NCBI GenBank assembly: GCA_020002185.1 | Contig: CM034532.1 | Location: 46,023,506 to 46,087,505, forward strand | From: Paraescarpia echinospica | Taxonomy: Eukaryota > Annelida > Polychaeta > Sabellida > Siboglinidae | Length of the DNA: 64,000 nt | Reading direction: 5' to 3' | Shown here: positions 1 through 29,782 of the stretch, in pieces | Layout of the letters: each line of letters begins with the position of its first letter | Numbering within the stretch: position 1 is the first letter of the stretch | Notes under the pieces: model-generated | Seen by the model: only the letters and a program-made list of their open reading frames with translations | Databases searched by the model: none | What the model was told of the DNA's origin: nothing | Position numbers and translations under genes: made by a program

Positions 1-476
1 GCGGCCGCAGTGAGTATCTCATGAGAGCAGCTGTGTTGACAACAACATACGAATGTATTATAACCATAGCAGTGTTTCCCCTGGTATATAACAAGCGAGG
101 CGGACTGCCTCGTCGTTTTTCTATGCCGCCTCGCCCAAAATGTGCCGAAATTGCCATCTCGTAGCTATTTCATACACCCATTTTTTTTTTTTTTCTTTCA
201 CGGTATATTCAACGTTGGCGAGCGGCACGTAATGACATCACAAAGTCACTTAAATTCCTGCAAAATCGCAGATTTGTAGCAACATCGTTTAGCCGTCATT
301 GGACAACGTGAAAGATATCACTTGTCAGTTGTCCAATCACTGAATATTCCTGCGGGATCCCCGGTGTCTCCAATGGTGACACCTTGCGGAGTTTCGACAT
401 ACTAGAAATCTAGACATTCATGTAAAATGGCGCCCAAACGGTAACTTGCGTTTTGGTTTATGACGGTGGTGGGAGT

Positions 477-625
477 GAAAACCGTGCAGGCTGATGGCAC
501 TACGTCACTTGTGTCGAATCCGGACTCTTTCGAAGCCCAAATAAAAACCGTGCATCCTAATCCTATTCACTAGTCGGCATTTGTATCGAATCCGGACCCT
601 GTTGAAGTTCAAATACCGACCCGGT
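477..625. repeat. Two-copy tandem repeat, about 75-80 bp
   Basis: The phrase AATCCGGAC followed by TTCGAAG/TTGAAG and CAAAT appears twice with parallel flanks, preceded each time by ACCGTGCA. The copies are diverged. No function is visible. Confidence 0.5.
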
Positions 626-1369
626 TTGCGCTAGTCTGTGCCGCTGCGGCCGTGCGTTACCGCACAGCGAGCGTAAAAAGAGATATATATATAGCAGGGT
701 ATGTTGATACAAACCGGGGCGCTATTTACGCCTCAAATGGACGTAAGACGCAATATTCTTAAAGGTAAATATGCCTAATATAATGTTGAATGATGGAACT
801 ACAGTGTATCTCACTGAGGTATCAAAGATAAGCAAAACTCAAGCGGCAAAATCAATGACAAAGTAGGTCCGGGTTCGACGCAAATGCCCACAAGTCTATT
901 CAACTAATATTCTATGCGGTTTTGTCTTAGCAAAATAAGGAATGTGATTCGTAAGATATCTTTGTGCTACATATATAATACATATTCCGACAAAGTTGTG
1001 CAAACAAACTTTTGGGAAAGTTGATTTGAGTGAAATACTTACGAATATAAACCAACGAAGTTCACATCTCATAAAAATTGCCTACTACCCAAAACCGTGT
1101 ATACTAACGGTTATCAATAACTTGGGTTAGACAATGATATGTTTGCACAGCAATTGGATGTACTAAACAACTTATACTGTTTTATAAAAAGGACACAATT
1201 TGAGAAACATTCTTGCGATTAATAGAAACATACTTTTGTGGCATTCCATAAATGACTGTTTAATTAATTGTATAGCATTCTAGCAAACAAATAAAATATA
1301 ATCTTTTGAACATAAACCACCAATTTACTATAATATTATGATATTAAAATAATTTAAAGGTGATGATGA

Positions 1370-1515
1370 AAGAGTCTTCAGATGATATCACTGGATGCTT
1401 CCCAGAGAAGTCGAGATGGTTTTCGACTGAACAGGTCTGCCAGGGAGTAAAGTGTAAAGCGCTTTGAGCAGTCCTGCGCTATATAAGAACTCACCGTTTA
1501 CATTTTTATTGACTC
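1370..1515 (+). repeat. tRNA-derived SINE, 3' part only
   Basis: This matches the 3' half of the full SINE at 59800-60096. The shared phrases are GCTTCCCAGAGAAGTCGAGA, then GAACAGGTCTGCCAGGGAG, then GAGCAGTCC and the tail CTATATAAGAAC. The tRNA-like head is missing, so this is a 5'-truncated insertion. Confidence 0.75.
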
Positions 1516-2256
1516 TGTAAGCGAGGTAACAAGGCATAGGGTTAGTGCAATAAAACATAACCATAACCAAGTACCAGTGGTCAAGTGGAAACCACACCTC
1601 TACTGAATACCAGTGGTAGAATGGAAACCACACCTCAACACGATGAAACAATCATGATTTCTGACTTTTATCAATCATGATTACTACGTTTACAAGTAGT
1701 GTCTTGTTATTTTATATCTTCCCCTGTATATTTAAGAGTAAAGGTTAAAACATACCTCAGAATGCACCATTTTAAAGCTAGTAAAAATATTCGGGCGAGC
1801 ATGCCCCCGGAACCCCCTAACAACGCTTCGCGCCAGCGGCGCTCGCGTAAAACCCACCCCTACCACCTCGCCCATCATTTCACCCAGGGGAAACACTGCA
1901 TAGTTCTAAGTAACTATTAAATATTGCTCTACAAAGCCATGTTCTTCGAGCTGAGTTTTGGGAGGAAGTGGCGATGGATGTAATTGAACTTGAAGGTCAT
2001 TTGGACAACGTTTGCAGATGGATTTGAGTGCTGATTTGAATTAAATCACTGGTAAATTTATACCTGTGTGAAGACTGCTATAATGGGCACAGGTGATTTA
2101 AATATAATGTTGAAAATGTTGTTTGTTTCTCTGTTGTGCTGCTTAGTTACATAACATTGCTTGGTTCATTGACCATAAATAATTAATAACAATTTCATAA
2201 TAGATACTCTGAAAAGTGCATTAACAAATTAACCCTATTTGTTTTCTTTCTGTAAG

Positions 2257-9941
<7,685 letters not shown>

Positions 9942-12591
9942 ACGGTCACTAGGGGCTTGAGTGGTCATAACTCAGTGGTAGTGTCACAGTTCCGTTGAAG
10001 TTTGTTTATTCGTCACGTGCTGTGGACGAGGGCGATTTAACATAATGATAGCAGTTCAATATTAGTTTTATTATATTACAGGGTCGTCAGTATGTTGCTG
10101 CGTTTCTGCCACGTCAATATGGTGTGTAATTCCCCCGATAACTAGTCTTTCGGTTGAACCGCAATGAGGTGTGTACTTACTATGGCCTGACTTGACTGTT
10201 TGAATTAATTCACATTTTGTATAATTCTTTCTGTTAGGATGGCATGTGAGTGACAACCGTTTGTTTGTAACACGTTCCACGTAATCGTCACTTCACCGCG
10301 AACAGGTTAGAAATGGTTAAAGTGCAACAGTGTGGAGCCATAATATGTTGGATTTTCTCGTAGTGCCTTTTCTTTTTGTTTAAATCTCAATTTGTCCTGT
10401 TTTAATAATTGTATTTCATGTATAGTAATCTGGCATTATTATGATGTATTGTTTGTGAGGCCATAATCAATCGAACTAGATTAGCTAGCCGTCCGAAAGT
10501 TGGGAGATATCTATGCGTAGCCATTGCATATTGAAATACGTGTGAAAACAATTTGATACAAGGGCACAGTAAGCATTCAAGAAACTAAGATATTTTTAGA
10601 TGAAGGAAACGATAAAAGGCCAAATGAATACCAAAGATTCACTAGGTTGACCTGTCCAGAGCACGACTATTGTCTGGCAGACTGCAGTTTGATGCATGAG
10701 AACATTGTCGTATCAAAAATCTCTGTTGTGTGGAAGGTGAAAATAATTTGCGACTTGATAAATAGGCAGGACTAGTAAAGAGTGCAGTAAGTACAGAGCC
10801 ATGAAGAAGGCAATATTCCTAGTTTGGTGTCCAGTGTTTACTACCACGTCTCACATTCCACAAGTGATTGTATCTTCAGCTTTTGAATTCTATCTTTCTA
10901 TTAAATCGTTGCTGGCCATCATGAAATAAATGCATGTAGTTCAGTGATTGGGTAGTGGACGTACATATCTAAGTTAACCGACATTGACAGCTGGTTTTGC
11001 ATCAAGGTCGGCACACAGATGTTTGTAGTGAATTGTTTTGGTAATTGGGGCATATTCTGTGATTTTCCTGAGATTCTGAAGATATGACATATTTTGGTTG
11101 TTATTGCCCTGAATGGAGACTGCAGAATGTTGTGCCATGTCTTACCATGGAATGTGCCAGCTGTGGTGTGTAAATTGTATAGGTGTCGTCATAAGACCAT
11201 GTGATAAGCTGTGTGGTGTGCGTACCGGGTATAAATATCTGCATTTGGTCGAGTGAAGTGCTTGAAGTCCTTGAATTAGGAATGCCACCACTGAAATTGT
11301 TGTCTCTGCATTTCTACCGAATTAGCCCAGACAAAGTTGACTATTTATCAAGAGGTTTTAGCTTGCTTCATTTTATGTGATGACTTAGTAGCGCTGCACA
11401 AGGGAGAGAGTGACAGCAGTATTATTGTTGAGTCTGGTCTGTGACCAACGTCAGTCCGGTGTTTGATGATGTCGTGGGTGTGTGACTACATTCTGGCGTG
11501 AACAGCAATAAGATCAGTCGAACAAACGATTAGCACAAGTTGGTGGCATCGTTCGAATTGTATTATAAAAATCCTGCATTGGTAACAGGTGTTAAGGTTA
11601 AGTTAAGGTAGTAGTTCATTTGGTGGGCCACAGAATTATTTTGTGTGTCAGCCTTTCTCCAATGCCATATGGTAGATGTGAATGTTGAGTCGCGGATGAA
11701 ATCACAAGAGGCGTGACAACCGATCATACTGGAGTCTATTAGGCATACTTTAAATTGGATTTGGTCTTACTGCAATAAATATATTATTTTACTTTATACA
11801 AGTTCATTTTCTCTTGGCAGATATTGTGACATCACGTTCAGGGAACAGCATATTGTTCATCTGCTATAGATTTTGAGATTTGCAGTGAGGCTGTTCAGTG
11901 ATAATTCCAGCGGATGTGATAGATTAGCTATTCATCGTTGTGCAATATAAGCAGGCACAAGACGACACATTTGCAGAGGTTTATGTACAGTTGCTCCTAC
12001 CTTGCTTTTAGCAACATGATGAATAATGATGTTCCTTTGTGTTGCTGCTTCAGTTGCAGCCAGTGACTTAACAATAAACTGTTCTTATAATTATTATCCT
12101 TGTGTGCAGTTTATGTTGTGGTAGCGTGCACAGCCCAACATTTGTTTAATCTATGTTGTAAAAAAGAGAGGGTCTCCATCGTTCTGCATCTCTGACTGAA
12201 ATTTTGTAGGCATGCTTGCAGACCTATGAGAATGGTTCGTAGATTTAGAGTTTAAAAAAATTCACCAGATGCCCTGGAGGGATGGGGATCTTTGGTGTAC
12301 AGACTGCTATGGTGTCTGCTATTTCTGTTGAGTAACAAACACCAGTGTGTCATTATATTGTAGCTATCTATGGGCGTGACAGAAACTGATCTAGACATGG
12401 CTAACTAATAGGTGTCTTCTTGCCATGCAACGCCAGGGTAACTGCTCTACTGTAATGTCAATATGAAAGACCAATAGAACTTGGTAAATGTAAAATATGG
12501 TTGTAAAAAAATGCACCAAATAACCCTAAGTGCTAGCTGCTAACATAGTGTACTGGTTTACCACTATGTATGCATAAACAACATTGCACCA
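9942..12591 (+). other. Probable vasa 3' UTR and downstream DNA
   Basis: No ORF of interest follows the vasa stop. The stretch is unusually free of recognisable repeats compared with the introns. AATAAA hexamers occur at 10925, 11774 and 12073. The last is followed within about 40 bases by a GT-rich stretch, making it the best candidate for the distal poly(A) site and implying a 3' UTR of up to 2.1 kb. Confidence 0.45.
12073..12078 (+). terminator. Candidate poly(A) signal of vasa
   Basis: AATAAA followed about 25-55 bases later by a GT-rich element (TTGTGTGCAG, TTTATGTTGTGG). Earlier AATAAA copies at 10925 and 11774 are alternatives. Confidence 0.4.
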
Positions 12592-14165
12592 TTAAAGGGA
12601 ATAAAACACATTGCTTGAATTCATGTTATATTACATCCTATCTATTTCCACGTCCACAAAGCCAACAAAATTCAATGAATTAGAAATTCCACATTTTATG
12701 CTGTGCATCCGGACATTTTCAAATATGCATATTTTTGGCGTGCTTTTCAGGACACCGAGATGTGACGTCACTTATGACTCAAACTCGCATCAGGCCGACC
12801 CTTTCCATGCATTCAGAGCATGTTTACAAGTATAGCTTTTGGGTCAAAACGAGCATCATAATGAGTTATTGTGCAATATTCCGATGTAATACAAACACTA
12901 GTCATCGTAGAGGAACAAGCAGTTATCTTACGGTTCCACATGAATCGAATTTTATTCAAAACAGCGAATGGGCCTACAAGTCAACTAGGTTTTGCCGAGC
13001 TTGGGCTCGTTTTCAGAATAATTATATCGAATGCAACTAACGGGAGATAATCTACACCAATAAACATACATAGCAAACAGATATTGTATCCAGCTACAGA
13101 AAGTAACATGTATAATCTCATAATATCACTAGAATATCGATATATGAAGCAGTTGTACAATTTATCATAACTTAAATCAGTCGGAGTTTCCGCTGGTGCC
13201 GCTAGCTCGGTGGGTAATATATTGTAATTATACATGTGAAAACAGATTGTGATCTGTCTGAATAAATAAAATTTTGAAACGTATATAATGACCATATTTT
13301 CATTTTTGTGATGAATAAATAATTACTACAAACATTTTTAAAATATTTACAAACTGCATCATAATATACAAAATGATTTGGTTTATATTACTTCGTGAAA
13401 ACATAAACAAAAAAGTATAAAGAAAATCAATGGTTTGCATGCTGTCAGGATTGAACCGGTGTCGCCCGATTGTAAAATAAATGACAAGAAACCAACGCGT
13501 CTACCAACCGAGCTAGCGGCACCAACAAAAATTCACTGACTGATTTAAGTTATGATAAATTGTACAACTCCTGCTTCATATATCGATATTCTAGTGATAT
13601 TATGAGATTATACGTTACTTTCTGTAGCTGGATACAATATCTGTTTGCTATGTATGTTTATTGGTGTAGATTATCTCCCGTTGGTTGCATTCGATATAAT
13701 TATTCTGAAAACGAGCCCAAGCTCGGCGAAACTTAGTCGACTTGTAGGTCCATTCGCAATCGTTGTTTTGAATAAAATTTGATTCATGTGGAACCGTAAG
13801 ATAACTAACTGCTTGTTCCTCTATGATGACTAGTGTTTGTATTACGTCGGAATATTGCACAATAACTCATTCTGACGCTCGTTTTGACCCAAAAGCTATC
13901 CTTGTAAACATGCTCTGAATGCATGGAAAGGGTCGGCCTGATGCGAGTGTGGTTCATAAGTGATGTCATGATACCACGTGATCGCCTATCTCATTAAAAT
14001 TTAATTTTCTGCGGGAATCGCTTCAAAGACAGCCTTAAAATCGAATTTATACTACAAAGGTATTTTTCTGTATTTGTTTAATGTTGTCAAATGTTACATA
14101 CAATGTTAAACTGTGTACACATGAAAAAAGAATTTTAGCTAATGCCTTATTTTTATTTCCTTTAA
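12592..14165. mobile_element. Palindromic TTAA element, copy 1
   Basis: The element starts TTAA-AGGGAATAAAA and ends with the inverted TTTATTTCCT-TTAA. The left half (about 12740-13200) is repeated inverted in the right half (about 13500-13980). For example, the phrase running from CGGGAGATAATCTACACCAA into ATACATAGCAAACA in the left arm returns inverted around 13640-13680. A second copy, in opposite orientation, lies at 48173-49922. No transposase is visible. TTAA duplication with AGGG termini fits the Kolobok type, or less well piggyBac. Confidence 0.75.
13448..13528 (-). repeat. tRNA-like pol III module inside the palindromic element
   Basis: Read on the minus strand, TAGCTCGGTTGGTAGACGCG resembles an A box and GGTTCAATCC resembles a B box about 45 bases later. 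The segment lacks a convincing full cloverleaf, so it is called tRNA-like and not a tRNA gene. Equivalent modules are at 48825-48920 and 49383-49475. Confidence 0.55.
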
Positions 14166-14653
14166 ATTAATATTGTCACATTTGGGCACCAACACTAGTA
14201 ATATAAAACACTCTTCAACGCCAATATAGATATCAGAAACCTGGCAGCATGGTGGGTAATGTTTTCAACTGATTAGATCACCCGTAAATCAGTTTGCAAA
14301 AAAACATTTAGTATTTTTGTTAGGTTTTTATTTGTGGATATTTCTTGAAGCAATCACCTGGCCTGATTATATCAAAAATAGTGTGCTAGCAATGATAACA
14401 GTGCAGTATACTTATTGGTAAAAACAATTATTACATACATTTGTCACATTTTCATACCTACATATGTAAATGTTGTGTAGATCAAAATGTCGCAGTAAAT
14501 TGAAGCCACACCTGACCTGGTATCTATTGCATTCAATTCAAATACTTGGTGTGTGCAGAGTATTAAATGGAATCTTTAAAATGGGAATTCTTTTGAAAAG
14601 GCCTTAAATATGAACTGCTTCTTTAACCAAGTGACAATCTGTTTCCCAAGGTG

Positions 14654-15253
14654 TTCAAGGGGACACTTGCTGTGAGATTGTTGACGTTTTTTAGTTAAAT
14701 TTAATTTTGAGCATCCAAAAGGTGTAATTCACACATCTGAATAGTAAAAATAGGTGTATGCACACATTTTACAGTAAAAAACCACCTGAATAGTCAAAAA
14801 GTGTAAAAATAAACAAGTTTTTTTGCCGTTTTCTCATAATTCTGTTTTTAGTCAACGCATACTTCAAGACATGCACTACAAACTGTCAAGGGATTTTGCA
14901 TACCCACCAAAGTTTCCATTTTACCACCCTATCTAGAAATCAGAAAATTTATCTAGTTTTCCCAAAAAATATTTCTGACAAACTGGAGAATAAAAATTCT
15001 TCTTTACAGTTTGTAGGTACATGCATTTACAATACATGTAGCATATTTTGCATGTTGTAGCACTGCATTGTTTTTTGATTTGTACATGAAAAGGGTCCCA
15101 AAAAATAAATGGCTGCCATTTCCATGGCACATGACCAAATAAAAAAATTCCACTTGTTATACCAATCATGTCCCACAGAGATAATTCCCACCAAGTTTTG
15201 GTTCTCTACCATTATAATTTTTTGTAAGTTCACCGCAGCATGTGTCCCCTTAA
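14654..15253. mobile_element. 600-bp TTAA MITE with AGGGGACAC termini
   Basis: The left end is TTCA (mutated TTAA) followed by AGGGGACACTTGCTGTGA. The right end read inverted is TTAA followed by AGGGGACACATGCTGCGGTGA. The interior is AT-rich with no ORF. The AGGG start and TTAA target match the other such elements here, but the interior is unrelated. Confidence 0.65.
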
Positions 15254-17251
15254 ATAAAATGATGTTTTATTGAATTTGTCATGGAAAAACAAAAATTGTG
15301 AGGTATCGGTCTTAAAACATTTGATAAGCCCAAAGCAACACACTCTGAAATACTAAATAGTTTGAATCTAGAAACATCGTGACAGCTGCTGTATGTACAG
15401 ATTACTGTTATCATACACAAACATGATGCATTGTTGGTGTAATAATTATCATCTGCTAATAATACTACTTCCAATCTCTCATAAAAGACAAACAGCCAAT
15501 TCTTACACTGTTAAATAGGCCCTTAGCCAGGATAGTAGAATTTTCTAATTTACCCGTTCTCATTTTTACCAGTTATGCTCATGCATTGGTCACTGGTGTT
15601 AGAATGTGGTCAATATTCAGGGGGCTGAGGCTGTTTTTGTTATTGGTAAAATAAAACCACGTTATGGTCCAACAGAACATCATGGTATCTGAAAGATATG
15701 AATCCTGTTATGCAAACACCTGTTATTTGAAAAATAAAAACCCATTGCGATTTTTAAAAAACCCTTCCAATAATGGAACAACGGGTCTAAGGGGCTGCTG
15801 TCAAAGCTACACATGTCAATGTTTGTTCGATGGAAGCGATGTCAACATTTGCTACTAAATTCACATAATCAATGTCACATTGCTGTGCAGTGTGTAAATG
15901 TTATCATAAAATAATTATGTCCAATTTGTTAAAATAATCTCTATCGGTAGTCAGTTGTATTAAGAAGCCTCCCTTCGGATAAACAGATGGACACTTATAT
16001 TTGTATTGCACACAATTAAACAATATCACCACAAGTGTCATTTCACCAATACTGTCATGTTCATAAACCATTTATAGCCGATCACTACTTGGCAGAGCTG
16101 TAACGGTTTGGTACACACCGTGATATTTGCCTTTATTTACCCTGCATTATACAGCTGTAAAGTAAGGGCTTAATAATTAAAACCATTAGATAAAGTATCC
16201 CTTGATACAATTATACAGTTTACACCCCTCATCACTGATACATAGCACTTGGGACCAATGGCATATTTAATGTGAGATTTTTATAATTTTGCAGGTCCTC
16301 ATTATTGCAGCTTTCTATTTAATTCTCACCTAGTTTTCGTGTCCAAATAGGTAGACTCAAAACAGTTTCCAAAGCGTGCTTTCGACTTGGTTTCTGTTTT
16401 AACACAAATGCCTTCATATCGCAATTCTTCTATCGTGTATCGCCTCATGAGAAATGTGTTGTGATCCATCAATACATCAGTGAATCGTTACAGCTCTGCC
16501 ACTTTAAACACATTATCTGGTTAATACTGAATTGTACAAACATTTCTGTTCGTATTGGTTTCACTGGTTACTTTAGTTATTTCAGATCTGATGTTTATAC
16601 ATTACATATCTGACAATATTGGTCACAATACTTTTCCATCAAGTATGTTGGCAACTAAAGTTACATTACAATACTGTCTCACAAGTAAACAAACCATAAA
16701 GCTCACAAAGTAATGATTATCAAACACTTCATATTATGTGCAAATCATCCAACATGGAATTTGTCACATTGTGGTCTCCAGTGCCATGGCCTATCTAACT
16801 AACATTATGCATTGGTTGCAGGGTTCGTACTGGGCCTGGAAATCCTTGAATGTCATTGGTTAAATTTCAAGACCATTGAACCCTTAGATTTTACTAAATG
16901 CTTGGAATTCAATTAAAAAAAATAAAGTTGCCAACTTCCAAAACATTCAATTATTGCTTTTTCTACAAGGATCACCCTGTGTTTTAATTCCTCTTGGTTA
17001 ACAAAATACTGTGTAAAATGTGTATAATTAAGCTTAAAATGTCAGTTTTGTTGGCCATCATGTTCAAATTTATGTAGATGTTGAGTGTTTTAAGGCCAGG
17101 AATTTTATAGCATAGTGCGAACCCTCTGCCTGGTCAAAATACTGCTGTGTATAGTGGATAAATACTTTTGTAAATAGTGAATATACACTGTTGACATAAC
17201 TATGTCATCAGGTGACCAATAGACATGATGACTCTGGCTTTACACATCGCT
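15254..17251. other. Intergenic/3' flank between converging vasa and LEXM genes
   Basis: AT-rich, with no coding exon recognised on either strand. It should include the 3' UTR of the minus-strand LEXM gene. A minus-strand AATAAA (TTTATT on plus, 16132-16137) about 1.1 kb past its stop is a possible poly(A) signal. Confidence 0.4.
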
Positions 17252-25876
<8,625 letters not shown>

Positions 25877-26007
25877 GGTGGCTTCTGGGTGGCCCGCTGC
25901 AAGAGCAACATTACAGTTACTGCAAAATCAATCAGTTTAAAAACAGATCAAATTTTCTTACAATTGTTTTAAATAATATTTTTTTATTATTCAACATTAG
26001 TATATAG

Positions 26008-26342
26008 TATAAGAAGACCAAGAAATCCGTGAATGATGGAAAGAGATGTGGGGATGATGGTATACTACCTGAAGTGATAAACCACTGCGATCTGGACAGT
26101 ATCATACTAGAGTTGTGCAAGAAAGCTTTGACTGAAGGGAAAATACAGCTACAGTGGACAATTCTGAACATTATTCCAATATCTAAGAATGGTGACTTGA
26201 GCATGGCAGGGAATTACAGGGGCATTAGCCTGAGCTCCATTGTGGCAAAGACATTCAACAAGATGATATTGAACAGAATACGTCCTGAAATTGACCACCA
26301 CCTAAGAGACAATCAGAATGGATTCCGGACAGAGAGACAATT
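26008..26342 (+). mobile_element. Non-LTR retrotransposon reverse-transcriptase fragment
   Basis: One frame encodes the RT finger region: a GDDGILPEVI segment, then a stretch ending IIPISKNGDLSMAGNYRGIS, then VAKTFNKMILNRIRP and NQNGFR. These are standard motifs before the FADD catalytic box, which is absent. It is a short dead fragment, different in type from the CR1-like LINE at 44880. Confidence 0.75.
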
Positions 26343-26531
26343 ATGCAACTCATGTAAATGCAGATAGTGCAGTGTGAAATATAAATATTGTAATCCCTAC
26401 TTTTAACTGTATAACATTACCATTGTCATTGAGTTAAATGTACGTACCTTCTATTAATTTTACATTTGGCTTCGTTGTCAAATAATTATATTTCTGCACC
26501 GATTCCTTCTAGTTGCACTTTGATTGTGTAT

Positions 26532-26932
26532 TTAAAGGAACCCTGTATAGATTGCGCTATTCCATGGCAGAACTATTTTGTCGGCCAATGCTTGGCATCT
26601 GCGCCTATTTATAAGTCTCTTGCAGGCAATATGTTTGCCGTCATTAGTTCTCGGGAACACAAGACAAGCGTGCGCTGAATCTATGGATTGTGTTGTTGAT
26701 AAGGATTTATTTATGACATATACTGTTGCAAACTAACAACACTAAATAAATAAATCCTTATCAACAACACAATCACTAGATGCAGCGCACGCTTATCTTG
26801 TGTTCCCGAGAACTAACGACGGCAAACATATCGCCTGCACGAGACTGTTCTGTAAATAGCAGCAGACGCCAAGCATCGACCAACAAAATACTTCTGCCAT
26901 GGAATAGCGCAATCTAAACAGGGCCCCTTTAA
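26532..26932. mobile_element. Palindromic TTAA MITE, about 400 bp
   Basis: Two arms of about 180 bp are inverted copies of each other (26536-26716 and 26745-26928). The ends are TTAA-AGGAACCCTGTATAGATT and the inverted TTAA-AGGGGCCCTGTTTAGATT. The spacer holds a short AT-rich loop around 26717-26745. There is no ORF. Confidence 0.75.
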
Positions 26933-29721
26933 TCATGACATTAAGGTTTGAGCGGCGGTTATCGTGTCAGTTTATTTCTTTACTTTTTTTCTTCATAGAA
27001 CATTAGTAGGTGTTGGTATGAACATATGTACTACAAACGAAAACATTAATGCCTTATATCACCAGTCCATCCTTTATAAACTACTACTTTGTGTCTCGGT
27101 GGAATTCCAGTTCAAATTCTTGGAAACTATAACAACGTTTCTGTAGAAAAGATGACGTTAGTTTCACGCCAGCGCAGATGTCTGCAAGTGTAAATTCACT
27201 TGCCATGAACGCATATCATATAGTCTGGTTATTCTGATACCAGTATCTTGTTTTATGAAGATTACATAATTACATTGTGATGTTAAATAACCAATACTGG
27301 CAGTAGTTTTCTTGTTTTGCGACCGAACGTTGTTCCATTTAGTTAGCGGGAAAACACAGGGATATCTCAAAAACAGATGTCTCCGTTAATCTGTATTAAA
27401 AATAAACTGCTTGCCAATGAAAAACATCACATTTTATGCAAAACCCGCCTATCTAGTGATATGTATGTTATCAATGACAACCAGGAAGCATTACTAAATG
27501 TAATTTTTTTTAAACTGCAACAGTTACGAAGCTATAACTTGGCATGCAAGCTGGCCTTACATGTGCACCAAATTGCATGGGATTGTTTTATGATCGGTGA
27601 AGTGAATGTGCCAAAAATACACTACAGTTTTGTCTGTCTTTCAACATTGTTGTAACATTTTTATGAAGCTGCATGCTTAATATGCATTTGTTCACAAAAC
27701 AAACCCGTATGAATGTCAATAATATATTTGTGCTTACAAACATGCAAATTTTTCTTTCAGGGTTTTTCTCAAAATTAAATAAAATGCAATTTTTAGGTGA
27801 TTTTTTTAACATATTTTTGTATTGTCTTTAAAAGCATGTAAATGTCACTAAACAACCTAGAAACTTAATTAATTCTTTTTGGACTAGAATATTGCTGGGT
27901 GTTTTAGGCAGTCTGACACAAAAATTAGTGTATCTTCGAAACTTTTATTAGAAATTATTAATTCAAAACAAGCATGTCTTTGCCACCACAGCCACCGTAA
28001 GTCAGTGAGACACAGTTAAATCGGCCCGCTAAATCCATAAATCCGCAGCCAGGCACTGCCACAGTGGCACAGAGATATGTAGAACCCAAATAAATAGGCT
28101 GTTATTATATGGTGATACCATCCTCTACCTGTTTGACCAGCCGCATGCCAAACAATAGGTGGACAAAACAGCACACAAACCACTGTTTGGCAATTTGTTC
28201 AAATAACCTTTGCAAATATATCGATCGCTATAATCTCTGACCGTGTAGGCTGTATCGGATTTCACGCGCCATCCTCTGCCCATTTTGGCATTTCTGGCGG
28301 GTGACAATCATATTTATTCAATTGCATAGCGGTTACTCAGTAAAAATGCTTATTTTATGTGTGTATTTATTTTTTATCCAAACATGCATTCAGAAGAACA
28401 TTACAAATGTTCTTCTATAACATACCTTCAATTTAAAGAGTTAATATATTACCGCGAAACGGCGTCGATCGTCGCTAACAACTTCCATACTTGACAACGC
28501 GTTACATACTCTCGTCTCAAAACACAATTGTGTAATTATTGTGCAATTTTGCATGTAATCTATATAACAGAAAATAAATAATAGTTATACATGTCACAAA
28601 ATTGACGTATTTAATAATAACATTTTAGAACGGTTCGAATTGCATGATTTGTATGGTTTTGGTTAGAGGGTAAACGGAATTATGACAGGCATCATCCCTA
28701 GATGTCACCACTTTGGTATCACTAATTGTATTTGCTGATCGCCAGGGTCCAGTAAGTAACATTACGCAAACATTACTTCCTAATCACACTTTCTGTTTCG
28801 ATGTTATAGTTTCAGACAGTCGCTGGCAGTTGAATAAGTAGCACCGTTGACGTCGTATCATTAGATTAGGTAATGATGTTGTTAAAAAACTATATAACTA
28901 ACTTTTATACAGATTCCGAAGGGAGGAGTAAGTACGGACTGACAAATGTGGAACGACTTGTCAGCTGTGTCAGTGACAGCTGTCACTCATTGACACAGAC
29001 TCACAGTGCCAGTGCATGTCAGATGAAACTTGCTAACTTTAAACAGAGACATTGTCATTAGCAATGACACACCATAAGAAGAACTCAGCATCGAGGAACC
29101 AAATGGATCCTGCGATTAGAATTCTAGGGCTAGGTGTAACATATTATACCATTGATGATTGTGTAGGGTACTAGTGGAGAATTAAATAGACATACTATAT
29201 TTGTTTTATTAAGTATACAGTACACTTAACAGATATTTAAGATGCAAAAATATCACATTCTGTGTTCCAATAAGTATAACCCTACAGGTTTTTTATCAGT
29301 TTCCTGGATACAGCCATCTCAGCAGATATGACTGTGTATTGTATGATAATTTAGATGGACATTTCAATATTGTTTTCTTCACATAGCTTTGAATCTAGTG
29401 GACATTGGTAGAGATTAAATTACAATGATGGATGCAAGAGTCAAGGTCAGCATTGGGGATCGCTGTCTCAGTGTCAGATGCTGCTAAAAATGGGGGTGTA
29501 TGCTAATTAGGGCATGTACACATAATAGAACGAACATAGTATATCAAATCATGTGCATAGCAAATTCAAATGTAAAATCTATTATGAATTTTCAGAAACA
29601 AATCTAAAATCTAAGACAACTTAATTGTGTGCCTGTACAGGAGTGTGTATTATTAATTTGTATTCTAATTATAGTATATTTATGGAAAATGCTTTCATAC
29701 AGCAGTAAAGATAATTAACAC

Positions 29722-29782
29722 GCATGCGCGCGCGCGCGCACACACACACACACACACACATACACACACACATACACATAAT
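29722..29782. repeat. (GC)n(CA)n compound microsatellite
   Basis: A GCGC run passes into CA dinucleotides about 65 bp before the start codon exon of the caspase-fusion gene. It is probably in the 5' UTR or proximal promoter; alternating purine-pyrimidine tracts like this can adopt Z-DNA. Confidence 0.8.

Larger units (their letters stand above)
1..2256. other. Region upstream of the first recognised vasa exon
   Basis: No coding exon could be supported here. The first eight bases are a NotI site, which may be a cloning junction. The first 700 bases are richer in CpG than the rest and contain a two-copy tandem repeat. A 3' SINE fragment lies near 1370-1515, followed by a short duplication around 1570-1640 (two copies of a phrase containing ACCAGTGGT and GGAAACCACACCTC). 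The N-terminal exons of the Vasa gene must lie here unrecognised or, more likely, left of the window. Confidence 0.5.

Noticed and set aside
427..441. ATGGCGCCCAAACG followed by GTAAC as a possible first vasa exon
   Set aside because: The context is good, but splicing there leaves phase 2 whereas the first recognised vasa exon needs phase 1, and no Vasa-like residues are encoded.
1940..1985. GGAGGAAGTGGCGATGGA as a Gly-rich N-terminal vasa exon
   Set aside because: The frame could read GGSGDG, but there is no proper donor and the joined codon would be Cys instead of Gly.
12981..13860. Overlapping 70-100-codon ORFs on both strands
   Set aside because: They lie in the arms of the palindromic element and recur in copy 2 with disruptions; there is no transposase similarity.
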